A stretch of DNA of 42,975 bases from Woeseiaceae bacterium (GTDB lineage Bacteria; Pseudomonadota; Gammaproteobacteria; Steroidobacterales; Woeseiaceae), in NCBI GenBank assembly GCA_028289545.1, contig JANQPG010000108.1, forward strand, positions 1 through 42,975, given 5' to 3'. A program made the translations under genes and the position numbers. This document shows positions 33,799-42,851 of this stretch, piece after piece (positions within the stretch are counted from its first letter, which is position 1; each line of letters starts with the position of its first letter). The notes beneath the pieces are model-generated. The model saw only the letters and a program-made list of their open reading frames with translations. It searched no databases and had not been told where the DNA came from.

Positions 33799-34989
33799 AA
33801 ACCTTTTGCTTTTGTCGCCGTATTCTGGCTGACCGGCTGCGTCGCGCACGACGGCGTAACAGCAGTTCCGGGATCGTCGTACACCCGCATTGCCTTTGAG
33901 GCCGAACCGACCGCGGTTCCGGCGCGGCCAGGTAGCTCCTGCGTTGCCGGCGGTGTCAGACCATTCACGGGGGCGGACCGGGCCATCTTCGATCAGCTGC
34001 GTAAAGCGATCCCGGGCTGGCTGATCGACAACGACGTGCCCAGCGTTGCTCTAACCTACATATCCGAGGGTGCAATCCGCTGGACCCTCGTTTGTGGTGA
34101 GCAGGGGCCGAATGCCCCGGCAAGCCTGTTAACGCTCTACAACACAGCGTCAATCGCCAAGCCGCTCGTCGGAGAAGTTGTCCTGCGCCTGGCATCCGAA
34201 GGCCGACTATCGCTCGACGAACCCATGTCAGCGCACTGGATAGATCCTGACATTGCTGACGACCCGTATCTCGACAAGCTGACTCCGCGTATTGCGCTGG
34301 CCCACGAGACGGGTTTCAAGAACTGGCGACGAATGTCGGAGGGTGTACTGGCGTTCCAGTGGGAGCCGGGGACGCAGCGCGGTTATTCCGGCGAGGGCAT
34401 ACGCTACGTCGCCCGCTTCCTCGAGCGGAAATTCGAAACGCCGTTTCAGGTACTTGCCGAAGAGGTCCTGTTCGAGCCGGCTGGCGTCGACAATGCATCG
34501 TTCGTTCGCGAAACGTGGTTTACGAATCGCGTCGCCTGGCGGCGGGCTCGTGACGGAGCATGGGCCGAGCCTGTCCTGTACGACGAGGCGCAGGGTGCGG
34601 GCGACCTGTGGATCACGAGCCAGGACTATGCACGGATCATGCTCGCCGTGCTGAATAACGCCGGGGTCAACGAAAGAATGGCGGAGGAACGACGTTCGAT
34701 CCACCGGGACGAGGTGCCGCGTTTGTGCGGGCCCGACCGTGTGCCGTTCGATGTATGCCCGGAAAGAATGGGTTTCGGCGTCGGCTGGTACATCTACGAA
34801 TACGACGATCACACGCTGTTCGCGCACAGCGGCTCGAACAACGGCGAAAAGACGCTGGCTCTCTTTACGGCCGACGGGCGGCTGGGTCTTGCCGCATTTG
34901 CGAACGGTGAAAACGGCAACGCGGTCATTTCTAAGATCGCCCGGGCGCTTTACGACAACGAGCGGTTCATGAAGCTGGAGGGCTATTGA
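33796..34989 (+). CDS. Serine hydrolase (beta-lactamase/DD-peptidase fold) lipoprotein, CTG start
   Basis: Reading from CTG 33796 gives 397 residues: a lipoprotein signal KPFAFVAVFWLTGC, a linker, then a class C beta-lactamase-like domain. The nucleophile motif SxxK is SIAK (Ser119, Lys122) in YNTASIAKPL, and a YxN-like YSG follows in RGYSGEGIRYV; the third motif region is probably FAHSGSNNGEK. Such proteins are periplasmic peptidases or esterases of varied substrate, and resistance to beta-lactams cannot be inferred. A start at GTG 34036 would remove the signal and about 80 residues that continue the domain (ADRAIFDQLRKAI). It may be co-transcribed with ydbL. Confidence 0.85.
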   Translation: MKPFAFVAVFWLTGCVAHDGVTAVPGSSYTRIAFEAEPTAVPARPGSSCVAGGVRPFTGADRAIFDQLRKAIPGWLIDNDVPSVALTYISEGAIRWTLVCGEQGPNAPASLLTLYNTASIAKPLVGEVVLRLASEGRLSLDEPMSAHWIDPDIADDPYLDKLTPRIALAHETGFKNWRRMSEGVLAFQWEPGTQRGYSGEGIRYVARFLERKFETPFQVLAEEVLFEPAGVDNASFVRETWFTNRVAWRRARDGAWAEPVLYDEAQGAGDLWITSQDYARIMLAVLNNAGVNERMAEERRSIHRDEVPRLCGPDRVPFDVCPERMGFGVGWYIYEYDDHTLFAHSGSNNGEKTLALFTADGRLGLAAFANGENGNAVISKIARALYDNERFMKLEGY

Positions 34990-35038
34990 GAGAGGCGGCG
35001 CCGTGTCTGCACACGTGTACGCAAGGAACGCTCATACC

Positions 35039-35067
35039 TTGACACTGCGATTTCCCAGCCATAGGCT
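35039..35067 (+). promoter_or_regulatory. Possible promoter of the ankyrin gene
   Basis: TTGACA (35039-35044) is a perfect -35 and is followed after 17 bases by TAGGCT (35062-35067), a poor -10. It lies 128 bases before the start codon within the 205-base gap. The rest of the gap shows no other feature except the AGAGGGGG ribosome-binding sequence near 35181. Confidence 0.35.
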
Positions 35068-35194
35068 CAAAGAGGCGCTCAGGGCGCCTTCACGTCCGCG
35101 GTAAGGACCGAGTCCACCTGCATCTGTATCCACCAACGGTTCCTGCGAACCTCCTTGCCCAATCGCGGACCTGGGCATACAGAGGGGGTCCGTC

Positions 35195-36445
35195 ATGCCG
35201 ATTCGCCATCTACCCGTTCGTCCCAACCTGAAGCAGCTCCGGCAGCAGGCCAAAGATCTCAAACGCAGCTTTAACGCACGCGATCCGGAAGCGCTGGCGC
35301 TGGTATCGGAATACAGTCCGCGAGAATTGCATCCCGGAGAGGCAAGGCTGGCCGACGCCCAGCAAGCGCTCGCGCGGAGCTACGGCATTAACAGCTGGCA
35401 GCGCCTCGTACTGGCGTGTCGCCTGGTCGATGCGATCTGGGAAGACGACGTCACAGCGGTGGGAGATCTGATCAAGCGGAATCCGTTCCTGTTGCGTGAG
35501 GATGCGAGAGGGGTGCAGAGCAATTGGGGGCCGCCAATGAGCCACGCGGCGAATCTTGGGCGCGACTCAATCATTGCGCTGCTACTGGAGCTGGGAGCGG
35601 AGGACGTCCAGCATGCATTCGATCGGGCTTGCTTGCAGGGGCAGCTGGATACGGCGCGCAAACTGCATGAAGCCGGTGCGCGTCTCGAACCGGGGATCGT
35701 CATGGGGCCGGCCGAGACGCAAAACGGTGACGGTCTCGAGTTTCTGCTAAGCCTCGGCGCCAGAATCGAAGACCAAAGCGGCGCCGCGCTGGCGCCGGTT
35801 GCGCTGGTCCTTGAAACCTACAGCCGCAATCCGCGCGGAAAACACAAGTGCCTGAGGCTATTGGAGCGCCACGGTATCGAATTGCCGCGGACGCCACCGA
35901 TGGCAGTACACCAGGGCCGCCTCGATCTGCTCGAGCGATACGTCCACGAAGACCCCGCGGTACTTACGCGTCGCTTTACCCACGCCGAAATCTACCCTCG
36001 GGAGCTGGGCTGCCACGAGGACAAGACGCTCGCACTGTGCGGCACGCCGCTGGAGGGAGGAACGCTGCTGCATTTGTGCGTCGACTACGACGAATACGAT
36101 ATGGCCCGATGGCTGATCGAACACGGCGCGGATGTGAATGTCGGGTCGACGCCTGATGGCGAAGGTTTTGGTGGTCAGACGCCGCTGTTTGGCTGTGTTG
36201 TTTCGCAGCCATATCAAACGGGGCTAAGGCGCGATTCGAGTTTCGCAGAGCTGTTGCTGGAGAACGGCGCGGACCCGGCCGTGCGTGCATCCCTGCGCAA
36301 GCAGCTGCGCTTCGTCAGCGACGAGCGCCTGCATGAGTACCGGGACGTAACCGCGCTGGAGTGGGGCGAGCGGTTCCATGACCAGTCCTGGGTGAACATC
36401 GAGGTGGTCAATGTACTTCGGTCACTGGAGTTGCCGGACTCCTGA
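35195..36445 (+). CDS. Ankyrin repeat protein
   Basis: The 416-residue cytoplasmic protein carries ankyrin-type repeats. Clear copies are SHAANLGRDSIIALLLELGAE (about 117-137), TLLHLCVDYDEYDMARWLIEHGADVNV (near 290-320) and FAELLLENGADPAVRA (near 350). The N-terminus (LKQLRQQAKDLKRSF) is a helix found in a group of bacterial ankyrin proteins often annotated only as such. Ankyrin repeats mediate protein contacts; no catalytic motif is seen. A strong AGAGGGGG precedes the ATG. There is no signal peptide. The partner is unknown. Confidence 0.88.
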   Translation: MPIRHLPVRPNLKQLRQQAKDLKRSFNARDPEALALVSEYSPRELHPGEARLADAQQALARSYGINSWQRLVLACRLVDAIWEDDVTAVGDLIKRNPFLLREDARGVQSNWGPPMSHAANLGRDSIIALLLELGAEDVQHAFDRACLQGQLDTARKLHEAGARLEPGIVMGPAETQNGDGLEFLLSLGARIEDQSGAALAPVALVLETYSRNPRGKHKCLRLLERHGIELPRTPPMAVHQGRLDLLERYVHEDPAVLTRRFTHAEIYPRELGCHEDKTLALCGTPLEGGTLLHLCVDYDEYDMARWLIEHGADVNVGSTPDGEGFGGQTPLFGCVVSQPYQTGLRRDSSFAELLLENGADPAVRASLRKQLRFVSDERLHEYRDVTALEWGERFHDQSWVNIEVVNVLRSLELPDS

Positions 36446-36598
36446 TCGACTTGCAGGCTAGAACTCTGAGCGGATCGTCCGGATATGCGCAAGCATCTCA
36501 ACAGCGACAGTGTCAAGACGATATCAGGTGTCGGGTGGCGCATTTGCGTTAGGATAGGCTTGGCTGTAAGCCCTCAACTGGATGCAGGTGTCAGGCAC

Positions 36599-37090
36599 AT
36601 GAAGTATTTGGCCATTATTGCAGTATTTCTCGCCGCGAACGTCTCGCTCGCGGAAGAACAAGGCAAGGTACTCCGACTATCGGAACCGGTAGAGCAAACC
36701 GCTGACTCGGAGACCTTCGGCGCCACTCTCGACGAAGCCGTCCCCGAAGTGGCGCTGGAGCAGCTCGTCAGCGACAGCAAGCGCTACGAAGGCAGCCCGG
36801 TAAGACTGGCGGTGCGCGTCTCCCAGGTTTGTCAGAAGAAAGGCTGTTTCTTCATTGCGCAGGACGGCGACGCTCATATGCGCGTGTCGTTCAAGGACTA
36901 CGGCTTCTTTGTGCCCACCGACATTAGCGGCAGGCGCGTAACGCTGGTTGGCGAAGTTGTGGGTCGCGAGATGACGCCCGAAGAGGCTGCACACTACAAC
37001 GAGGATCTCGGCGAAAAAAGCGTTGCTGTCAAAGCCGGGATGATCTACGAAATTGTCGCGACGTCGGTGCGGGTCCCAAGAAGCGGGTAG
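36599..37090 (+). CDS. Periplasmic DUF4920-like protein
   Basis: The product has 163 residues with a signal peptide (MKYLAIIAVFLAANVSLA). The mature part is an OB-like fold: RYEGSPVRLAVRVSQVCQKKGCFFIAQDG, then RRVTLVGEVVGREM and EEAAHYNEDLGE. The VCxKKGC pair and the ending are typical of DUF4920, whose function is unknown; metal or redox binding by the two cysteines is possible. The start at 36599 is chosen because it begins the signal peptide and has AGGTG upstream; the frame extends to 36485 without a signal. It converges with the next gene, leaving 19 bases. Confidence 0.8.
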   Translation: MKYLAIIAVFLAANVSLAEEQGKVLRLSEPVEQTADSETFGATLDEAVPEVALEQLVSDSKRYEGSPVRLAVRVSQVCQKKGCFFIAQDGDAHMRVSFKDYGFFVPTDISGRRVTLVGEVVGREMTPEEAAHYNEDLGEKSVAVKAGMIYEIVATSVRVPRSG

Positions 37091-37109
37091 TCTTTTCAGC
37101 CTCCAGCCC

Positions 37110-38345
37110 CTACGGCATCGCTTCCAGAAGCTTTTCGAAGAACTCGGGAATGGCCGATCGCTCTATCCACCGGGCGGCAACAACCAGGTCATTCTCCCGA
37201 TCGACGTAGACCAGGTTGACACCTGCGCCAAAGTGCACAAATGACGACTCCGGCGCCGCTGGGATAGTCTCCCGGTCCGTGTTCAAGAACCAGTTCATGT
37301 AGCCATAGCGGGGATTCGCTTCACCGGGCGTTTCGGCCATGCGCAACCATTCCTCGGACAATACTTGTTGATCGCCCCAGCGCCCCTTGTTGAGGATCAG
37401 GACGCCAAATCGCGCCTGATCCAGTGCGGAAAGCTGCACACCGCCGCCCCAGTGTCCGCCGCCACTGACTGAGTTCATCATCTGCCCATCGATGGTCACC
37501 CAGGAGTTCTTGTAGCCGTGCCACCGCCAGGTATTGGACGCGCCGATAGGGTCCATCAGACGTTCCTTCAGCACTTGTGGCAGCGGTCGCCTCCAGACCT
37601 GCAGTGCCGCCAGAGCCAGGAGGTTGACCCGAACGTCGTTGTACTTGTAAACGGTCCCGGGCTCGTTGCGATCACGGAATCGGTTTCCGGCGACATCGTC
37701 GCCGGGGCGGTCGGCCCAGTCCGGCTTACCCCATAGCGTGCCTTGCCAGTCGCTGGTTTGACGCAGGAGATGGTCCCAGGTGATCTTGCGGTTGTGTGCC
37801 GACTCGAAGAGAGAGCGAGTGTTGGGGCTGCCGACGCCATCTTCTTCGTTGCCAGGCTCGCCGTCGCCCGGCGGCAGGACGATGGGCGCAAAATAGGCTC
37901 GCACCGGATCGTCGACGCTACGAATCAGCCCGGCATCGAACGCCAGACCGACAGTCGACGACAACAAGCTCTTGGTGATACTGAACGTCATGTCGACCCG
38001 CTCGATATCACCCCATTCCGCGACGACATAGCCGTCTTTGATGATGACGCCGGTCTGGGGACCACGTTCTCTAAACGGGCCGAGCGGCTCATCGAACGGC
38101 TCCTTGCCCCAGCTCAGCGGGTGATTCGCCTCCAGGTCCCGGAGCGCGGAACTCTCGCTCGAAACAGCAAAATCGACGGCACGCTGGAGTTGGCCGACGT
38201 CAATCCCCATCTGCTCGGGTGAGCGGCGCTCCCACTCTCCACGGGGCGGAAAGTACTCACTTTGTGCGAGTGCCGGTGTTGGAAGAGCGCCTCCGGCAAA
38301 AGCAGCCAACGCGATGAGCGTGGGAATTCGGGGGGTCAAAGGCAT
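37110..38345 (-). CDS. Secreted serine hydrolase (beta-lactamase family)
   Basis: The 411-residue protein has a signal peptide ending PTPALA (about residue 27) and a class C beta-lactamase-like domain. The catalytic motif is SITK (Ser122, Lys125), followed by the tyrosine motif YKYN and a late HFGAG in the place of the KTG/HxG box. Segments such as TSDWQGTLWGKPDW and GGGHWGGGVQLSALDQARF are typical of esterase/peptidase members annotated as serine hydrolases. The natural substrate is unknown. AGAGGAAG lies about nine bases before the ATG, and a promoter candidate is seen 65-93 bases upstream. It is not closely similar to the other serine hydrolase in this window. Confidence 0.92.
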   Translation of the reverse strand: MPLTPRIPTLIALAAFAGGALPTPALAQSEYFPPRGEWERRSPEQMGIDVGQLQRAVDFAVSSESSALRDLEANHPLSWGKEPFDEPLGPFRERGPQTGVIIKDGYVVAEWGDIERVDMTFSITKSLLSSTVGLAFDAGLIRSVDDPVRAYFAPIVLPPGDGEPGNEEDGVGSPNTRSLFESAHNRKITWDHLLRQTSDWQGTLWGKPDWADRPGDDVAGNRFRDRNEPGTVYKYNDVRVNLLALAALQVWRRPLPQVLKERLMDPIGASNTWRWHGYKNSWVTIDGQMMNSVSGGGHWGGGVQLSALDQARFGVLILNKGRWGDQQVLSEEWLRMAETPGEANPRYGYMNWFLNTDRETIPAAPESSFVHFGAGVNLVYVDRENDLVVAARWIERSAIPEFFEKLLEAMP

Positions 38346-38651
38346 GACGGTTACTTCCTCTCGAGACGCTGTACGTGAGCTCGCTATTCATGAGTTCTTA
38401 TACGATTGGAGTTTATTGTTCAGGCTTAAGGTTCTCAATAATCCGAGCGTCCGCCCTGTCTACATTTTCCCGATTTACCTTTCGTGGTTGCGACGATGAC
38501 CTTTGGGTTTGCCTGTGTCGCCGTCGATGCTTTGGGTAGTCGCTAGCGGGCATCAGAAACTATCCGCAACGCGCAGAAAGAAGCCTGCGATTCGTACCTT
38601 ATCTTATGTTTGACTCTCTTGGATTGGTTTCCCGAGAACAGCGCGTCAAGT
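38346..38651. other. 306-base AT-richer intergenic region
   Basis: This gap separates the divergent hydrolase and antitoxin genes. It is visibly richer in A and T than its surroundings. It holds a promoter candidate for the hydrolase (38410-38438) and AT-rich hexamers near 38598-38612 that could serve the antitoxin gene. I searched it for a toxin gene in all frames and found only short, unconvincing frames. Confidence 0.5.
38410..38438 (-). promoter_or_regulatory. Promoter candidate for the serine hydrolase gene
   Basis: On the minus strand TTGAGA (38438-38433) and TAAACT (38415-38410) are separated by exactly 17 bases. Transcription would begin about 58 bases before the hydrolase start codon. 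Confidence 0.5.
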
Positions 38652-39125
38652 ATGAATACGAAAGAAGGCAACACAGCGATCAACTTAAGTCTCGGGCCAT
38701 ACTGGGAAGCCTTCGTTCGAGCCAAAGTGGAGAGTGGTCGCTACGGCTCTGCGAGCGAGGTGCTGTGCGATGCGCTACGGGTGCTGGAAAGTCTGGATGA
38801 GCATCTGGAAGCGCTGCGAGCGCATCTTGCGGAAGGCGGGGCGCGGGCCGAGTCCAGTGGAAACGTGTTCGAAGATCTTGGTTTTGACGCTTCTGAGTCA
38901 GAGAATTTGAAGTTGCGTGCCCAGCTGATGCGGGAACTCGAAACGCTCATCCATGACAAGCGCCTGACTCAAGATGAAGCGGCTGAGTTGTTGGGTATTC
39001 AGCAATCGCTGATTAGCGACCTTGTCCGTGGCAAGATTGATCGTTTTAGCATCGACATGCTCGTCAAACTACTGGCGAAAGCCGGACGTTGTGTAGAGAT
39101 CAGAGTCAAGCGTCAGGCTGTTTAG
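38652..39125 (+). CDS. Orphan fused antitoxin: ParD-like RHH plus XRE-type HTH
   Basis: The 157-residue protein joins two antitoxin types. Residues about 8-70 match ParD: INLSLGPYWEAFVRAKVESGRYGSASEVLCDAL is the ribbon-helix-helix, and LEALRAHLAEGGARAESSG is the toxin-binding tail. Residues about 75-150 match the HigA-like HTH_37 group: VFEDLGFDASESENLKLRAQL, then TQDEAAELLGIQQSLISDLVRGK and SIDMLVKLLAKAGR. ParD normally pairs with ParE, and the XRE type with HigB-like toxins. Neither toxin gene is adjacent. I start at ATG 38652, since the earlier TTG frame from 38610 adds unrelated residues; the ribosome site is weak. A terminator follows the stop. It may regulate itself through two different DNA-binding domains. 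Confidence 0.85.
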   Translation: MNTKEGNTAINLSLGPYWEAFVRAKVESGRYGSASEVLCDALRVLESLDEHLEALRAHLAEGGARAESSGNVFEDLGFDASESENLKLRAQLMRELETLIHDKRLTQDEAAELLGIQQSLISDLVRGKIDRFSIDMLVKLLAKAGRCVEIRVKRQAV

Positions 39126-39160
39126 CCTTCGGTGTCAGTGCTGGACGTAACGCGGAAACT

Positions 39161-39190
39161 AAAAAGGCCGACAAAACTGTCGGCCTTTTT
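39161..39190. terminator. Bidirectional terminator between the antitoxin gene and the tRNA region
   Basis: AAAAAGGCCGAC (39161-39172) and GTCGGCCTTTTT (39179-39190) form a perfect 12-bp stem with loop AAAACT... bounded at six bases, and give a T-run in either direction. It ends transcription of the antitoxin gene and matches the terminator of tRNA-Asn in copy B. Confidence 0.9.
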
Positions 39191-39196
39191 GGAGTT

Positions 39197-39221
39197 TGGC
39201 TCCCCGACCCGGACTCGAACC
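39197..39221 (-). pseudogene. tRNA-Asn 3'-end fragment
   Basis: These 25 bases are identical to the 3' end of the intact tRNA-Asn: acceptor strand, CCA and most of the T arm. The match stops inside the T stem; beyond it the sequence (39222-39297) does not form a tRNA. It may be a remnant of a tandem tRNA copy or of an integration event at the tRNA gene. Confidence 0.8.
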
Positions 39222-39297
39222 GACATCCTGAGAACGGTGGGCTTTCCGGCTGCTCCCAAAGCTGATTCGTGTAGCGTCCCTGAGAGTTCGGGTCGTT

Positions 39298-39380
39298 TGC
39301 TGGACGTAAGGCAGAAACAAAAAAGGCCTCCAATTCTGGAGGCCTTTTCGATGTTTGGCTCCCCGACCCGGACTCGAACC
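39298..39380. repeat. 83-bp direct repeat, copy B
   Basis: This is the partner of the repeat at 39139-39221. It includes the terminator and the 3' 25 bases of the intact tRNA-Asn gene, and is the probable parent copy because it continues into the complete tRNA. Confidence 0.85.
39319..39348 (-). terminator. Terminator of tRNA-Asn
   Basis: On the minus strand AAAAGGCCTCC and GGAGGCCTTTT (39348-39338 and 39331-39321) form an 11-bp stem with a 6-base loop. A run of six U residues follows (A-run 39319-39324). It begins seven bases after the tRNA 3' end. Confidence 0.88.
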
Positions 39381-39431
39381 AGGGACCAATTGATTAACAG
39401 TCAATCGCTCTACCAACTGAGCTATCGGGGA
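39356..39431 (-). tRNA. tRNA-Asn (anticodon GTT)
   Basis: The 76-base gene reads TCCCCGATAGCTCAG... on the minus strand. The acceptor stem TCCCCGA pairs with TCGGGGA, the D arm carries GCTCAGTTGGTAGAGC, and the anticodon loop CTGTTAA has anticodon GTT complementary to 39396-39398. The T arm has TTCGAGT, and the CCA end is encoded. All stems are intact. Confidence 0.98.
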
Positions 39432-39508
39432 ATAGTCGATTTTTAGGGTCCAAACAGGACCGGTCGCTCTCGCGAGGGCCGAAATTTTCGGCGAGGCCAT
39501 GCGGGAAG

Positions 39509-40702
39509 TCAAGCCATCACGGCCGATTTCACGCGATCGAGCGCCTCCCTGAGATCGTCGAGCGACAAAGCGAAGGAAAGCCGCAAATAGCCGGGGGCCC
39601 CAAAGGCCGTGCCGGGCACGAGCGCCACCCTGGCGTCCGTGATCAGCCGCTCCGCCAGTTCGAGGTCCGAAGAGAGCCCGAGGCGCTGCACGGCTTCCGC
39701 AACCCGCGGAAACGCATAGAATGCGCCGTCCCCCGGATGGCATTCGAAGCCCGGAATAGCGCTCAGTCCTTCTATGACCGCCTCATGCCGGGCCTTGTAG
39801 TGCCGGGTCATCTCCGCAACAACCGACGGGTCGCCCTCCAGCGCCGCGACCGCGGCTGCCTGCGACACGCTGCAGGGGTTCGAGGTGCTCTGACTCTGCA
39901 CGGTTTTCATGCCGCGGATCAGCCATTCGGGCCCTGCTGCGTAGCCGATACGCCAGCCGGTCATTGCGTAGGCCTTGGATACGCCGTTGACCGTCACCGT
40001 GCGCTCGGCAAGCGCCGGGCAGGCTGTCGCAAAGCTCACGAATGGGTCTTTGCCCCAGTGAATGTGCTCGTAAATGTCGTCCGAGACGACGACGACGTCC
40101 GGAAAATCGGCAATGACCGTACCGAGCGCAACCATTTCTTCGCGCGAATAGCATGCGCCCGTGGGGTTTGAGGGACTGTTGAGTATCACGAGCCGGGTCC
40201 GCTCACTGATGGCCGCCGCGAGCTGCTCCGGGGTCAGCTTGAACCCCTGCTCGATGCCGGTGTCGATAATGACGGGCTTGGCATCGGCCAGGCGCACCAT
40301 TTCGGGGTACGACACCCAGTAGGGCGCCTGCACGACCGCCTCGTCACCGGGTCCGAGCAGAGCAAGGCACAGATTGAACAAAGACTGCTTGCCACCCGAC
40401 GATACGAGTATCTGTTCCGGCGTGTACGCGAGCGCGTTGTCACGCTGAAACTTGGCCTGAATGGCCGTCTTCAGCTGATGCGTGCCGTCGACGGGCGTGT
40501 AGCGCGTCTCACCTTGTTCGATGGCGTGAACGGCGGCTGCCCGGATAGGCGCCGGCGTGTCAAAATCGGGCTCGCCCGCGCCGAGGCTAATGATATCGAC
40601 GCCCTGGCGTTTGAATTCGGTGGCCCGCGCCAGCACAGCGCCGGTTGCCGAAGGCTTGACCCGTTCGAGTCGCTCTGAAACACCAACTGAAGCTCTGTTC
40701 AA
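39509..40702 (-). CDS. Class I/II pyridoxal phosphate aminotransferase (aspartate aminotransferase type)
   Basis: The enzyme moves amino groups between aspartate (or aromatic amino acids) and 2-oxoglutarate. Signatures are LGAGEPDFDTP, the NSPSNPTGA loop, VSDDIYEHI, the PLP lysine in NGVSKAYAMTGWRIGYA, and the C-terminal arginine in YLRLSFA. It is the Ib subgroup, as in Thermus and many proteobacteria. The start is uncertain. TTG 40702 gives 397 residues and leaves room for a uvrB promoter; ATG 40744 adds 14 residues but overlaps the uvrB start codon; neither has a good ribosome site. It diverges from uvrB. The supraoperon here lacks hisC, so it might supply aromatic transamination, but that is a guess. 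Confidence 0.9.
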   Translation of the reverse strand: MNRASVGVSERLERVKPSATGAVLARATEFKRQGVDIISLGAGEPDFDTPAPIRAAAVHAIEQGETRYTPVDGTHQLKTAIQAKFQRDNALAYTPEQILVSSGGKQSLFNLCLALLGPGDEAVVQAPYWVSYPEMVRLADAKPVIIDTGIEQGFKLTPEQLAAAISERTRLVILNSPSNPTGACYSREEMVALGTVIADFPDVVVVSDDIYEHIHWGKDPFVSFATACPALAERTVTVNGVSKAYAMTGWRIGYAAGPEWLIRGMKTVQSQSTSNPCSVSQAAAVAALEGDPSVVAEMTRHYKARHEAVIEGLSAIPGFECHPGDGAFYAFPRVAEAVQRLGLSSDLELAERLITDARVALVPGTAFGAPGYLRLSFALSLDDLREALDRVKSAVMA

Positions 40703-40742
40703 AACTGATAAACTCGCGGGCTTGCCCCTGGACGACAGACTC

Positions 40743-42788
<2,046 letters not shown>

Positions 42789-42809
42789 TTTTTACCCGCC
42801 GAGCCTTGA

Positions 42810-42846
42810 TTAGGGCAGGGTGCTTGCGTATCGTACGCGGCCCTAA
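42810..42846. other. Nested palindrome after uvrB
   Basis: TTAGGGC (42810-42816) pairs with GCCCTAA (42840-42846), enclosing GCGTA-TCG-TACGC (42826-42838). The two stems could stack with a nine-base bulge. No T-run follows, so termination is uncertain. Confidence 0.4.
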
Positions 42847-42851
42847 AGTGA

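Larger units (their letters stand above)
39139..39221. repeat. 83-bp direct repeat, copy A (terminator plus tRNA-Asn 3' end)
   Basis: This copy aligns without gaps to 39298-39380, with about 71 of 83 positions identical. It consists of TGCTGGACGTAA, a hairpin and the last 25 bases of tRNA-Asn as read on the minus strand. The hairpin stems differ by compensated base pairs (GAC/GTC here, TCC/GGA in copy B). Confidence 0.85.

Noticed and set aside
34036..34989. GTG start for the serine hydrolase
   Set aside because: It removes the lipoprotein signal and part of the domain and has no ribosome-binding site; the CTG at 33796 fits better.
38346..38651. Possible HigB or ParE toxin remnant upstream of the fused antitoxin
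   Set aside because: Short frames here (for example 38314-38499) show no toxin motifs on either strand.
39222..39297. A second, divergent tRNA continuing from the 25-base fragment
   Set aside because: The sequence cannot form T-stem, anticodon and D arms with the fragment; only the 3' part is tRNA-derived.
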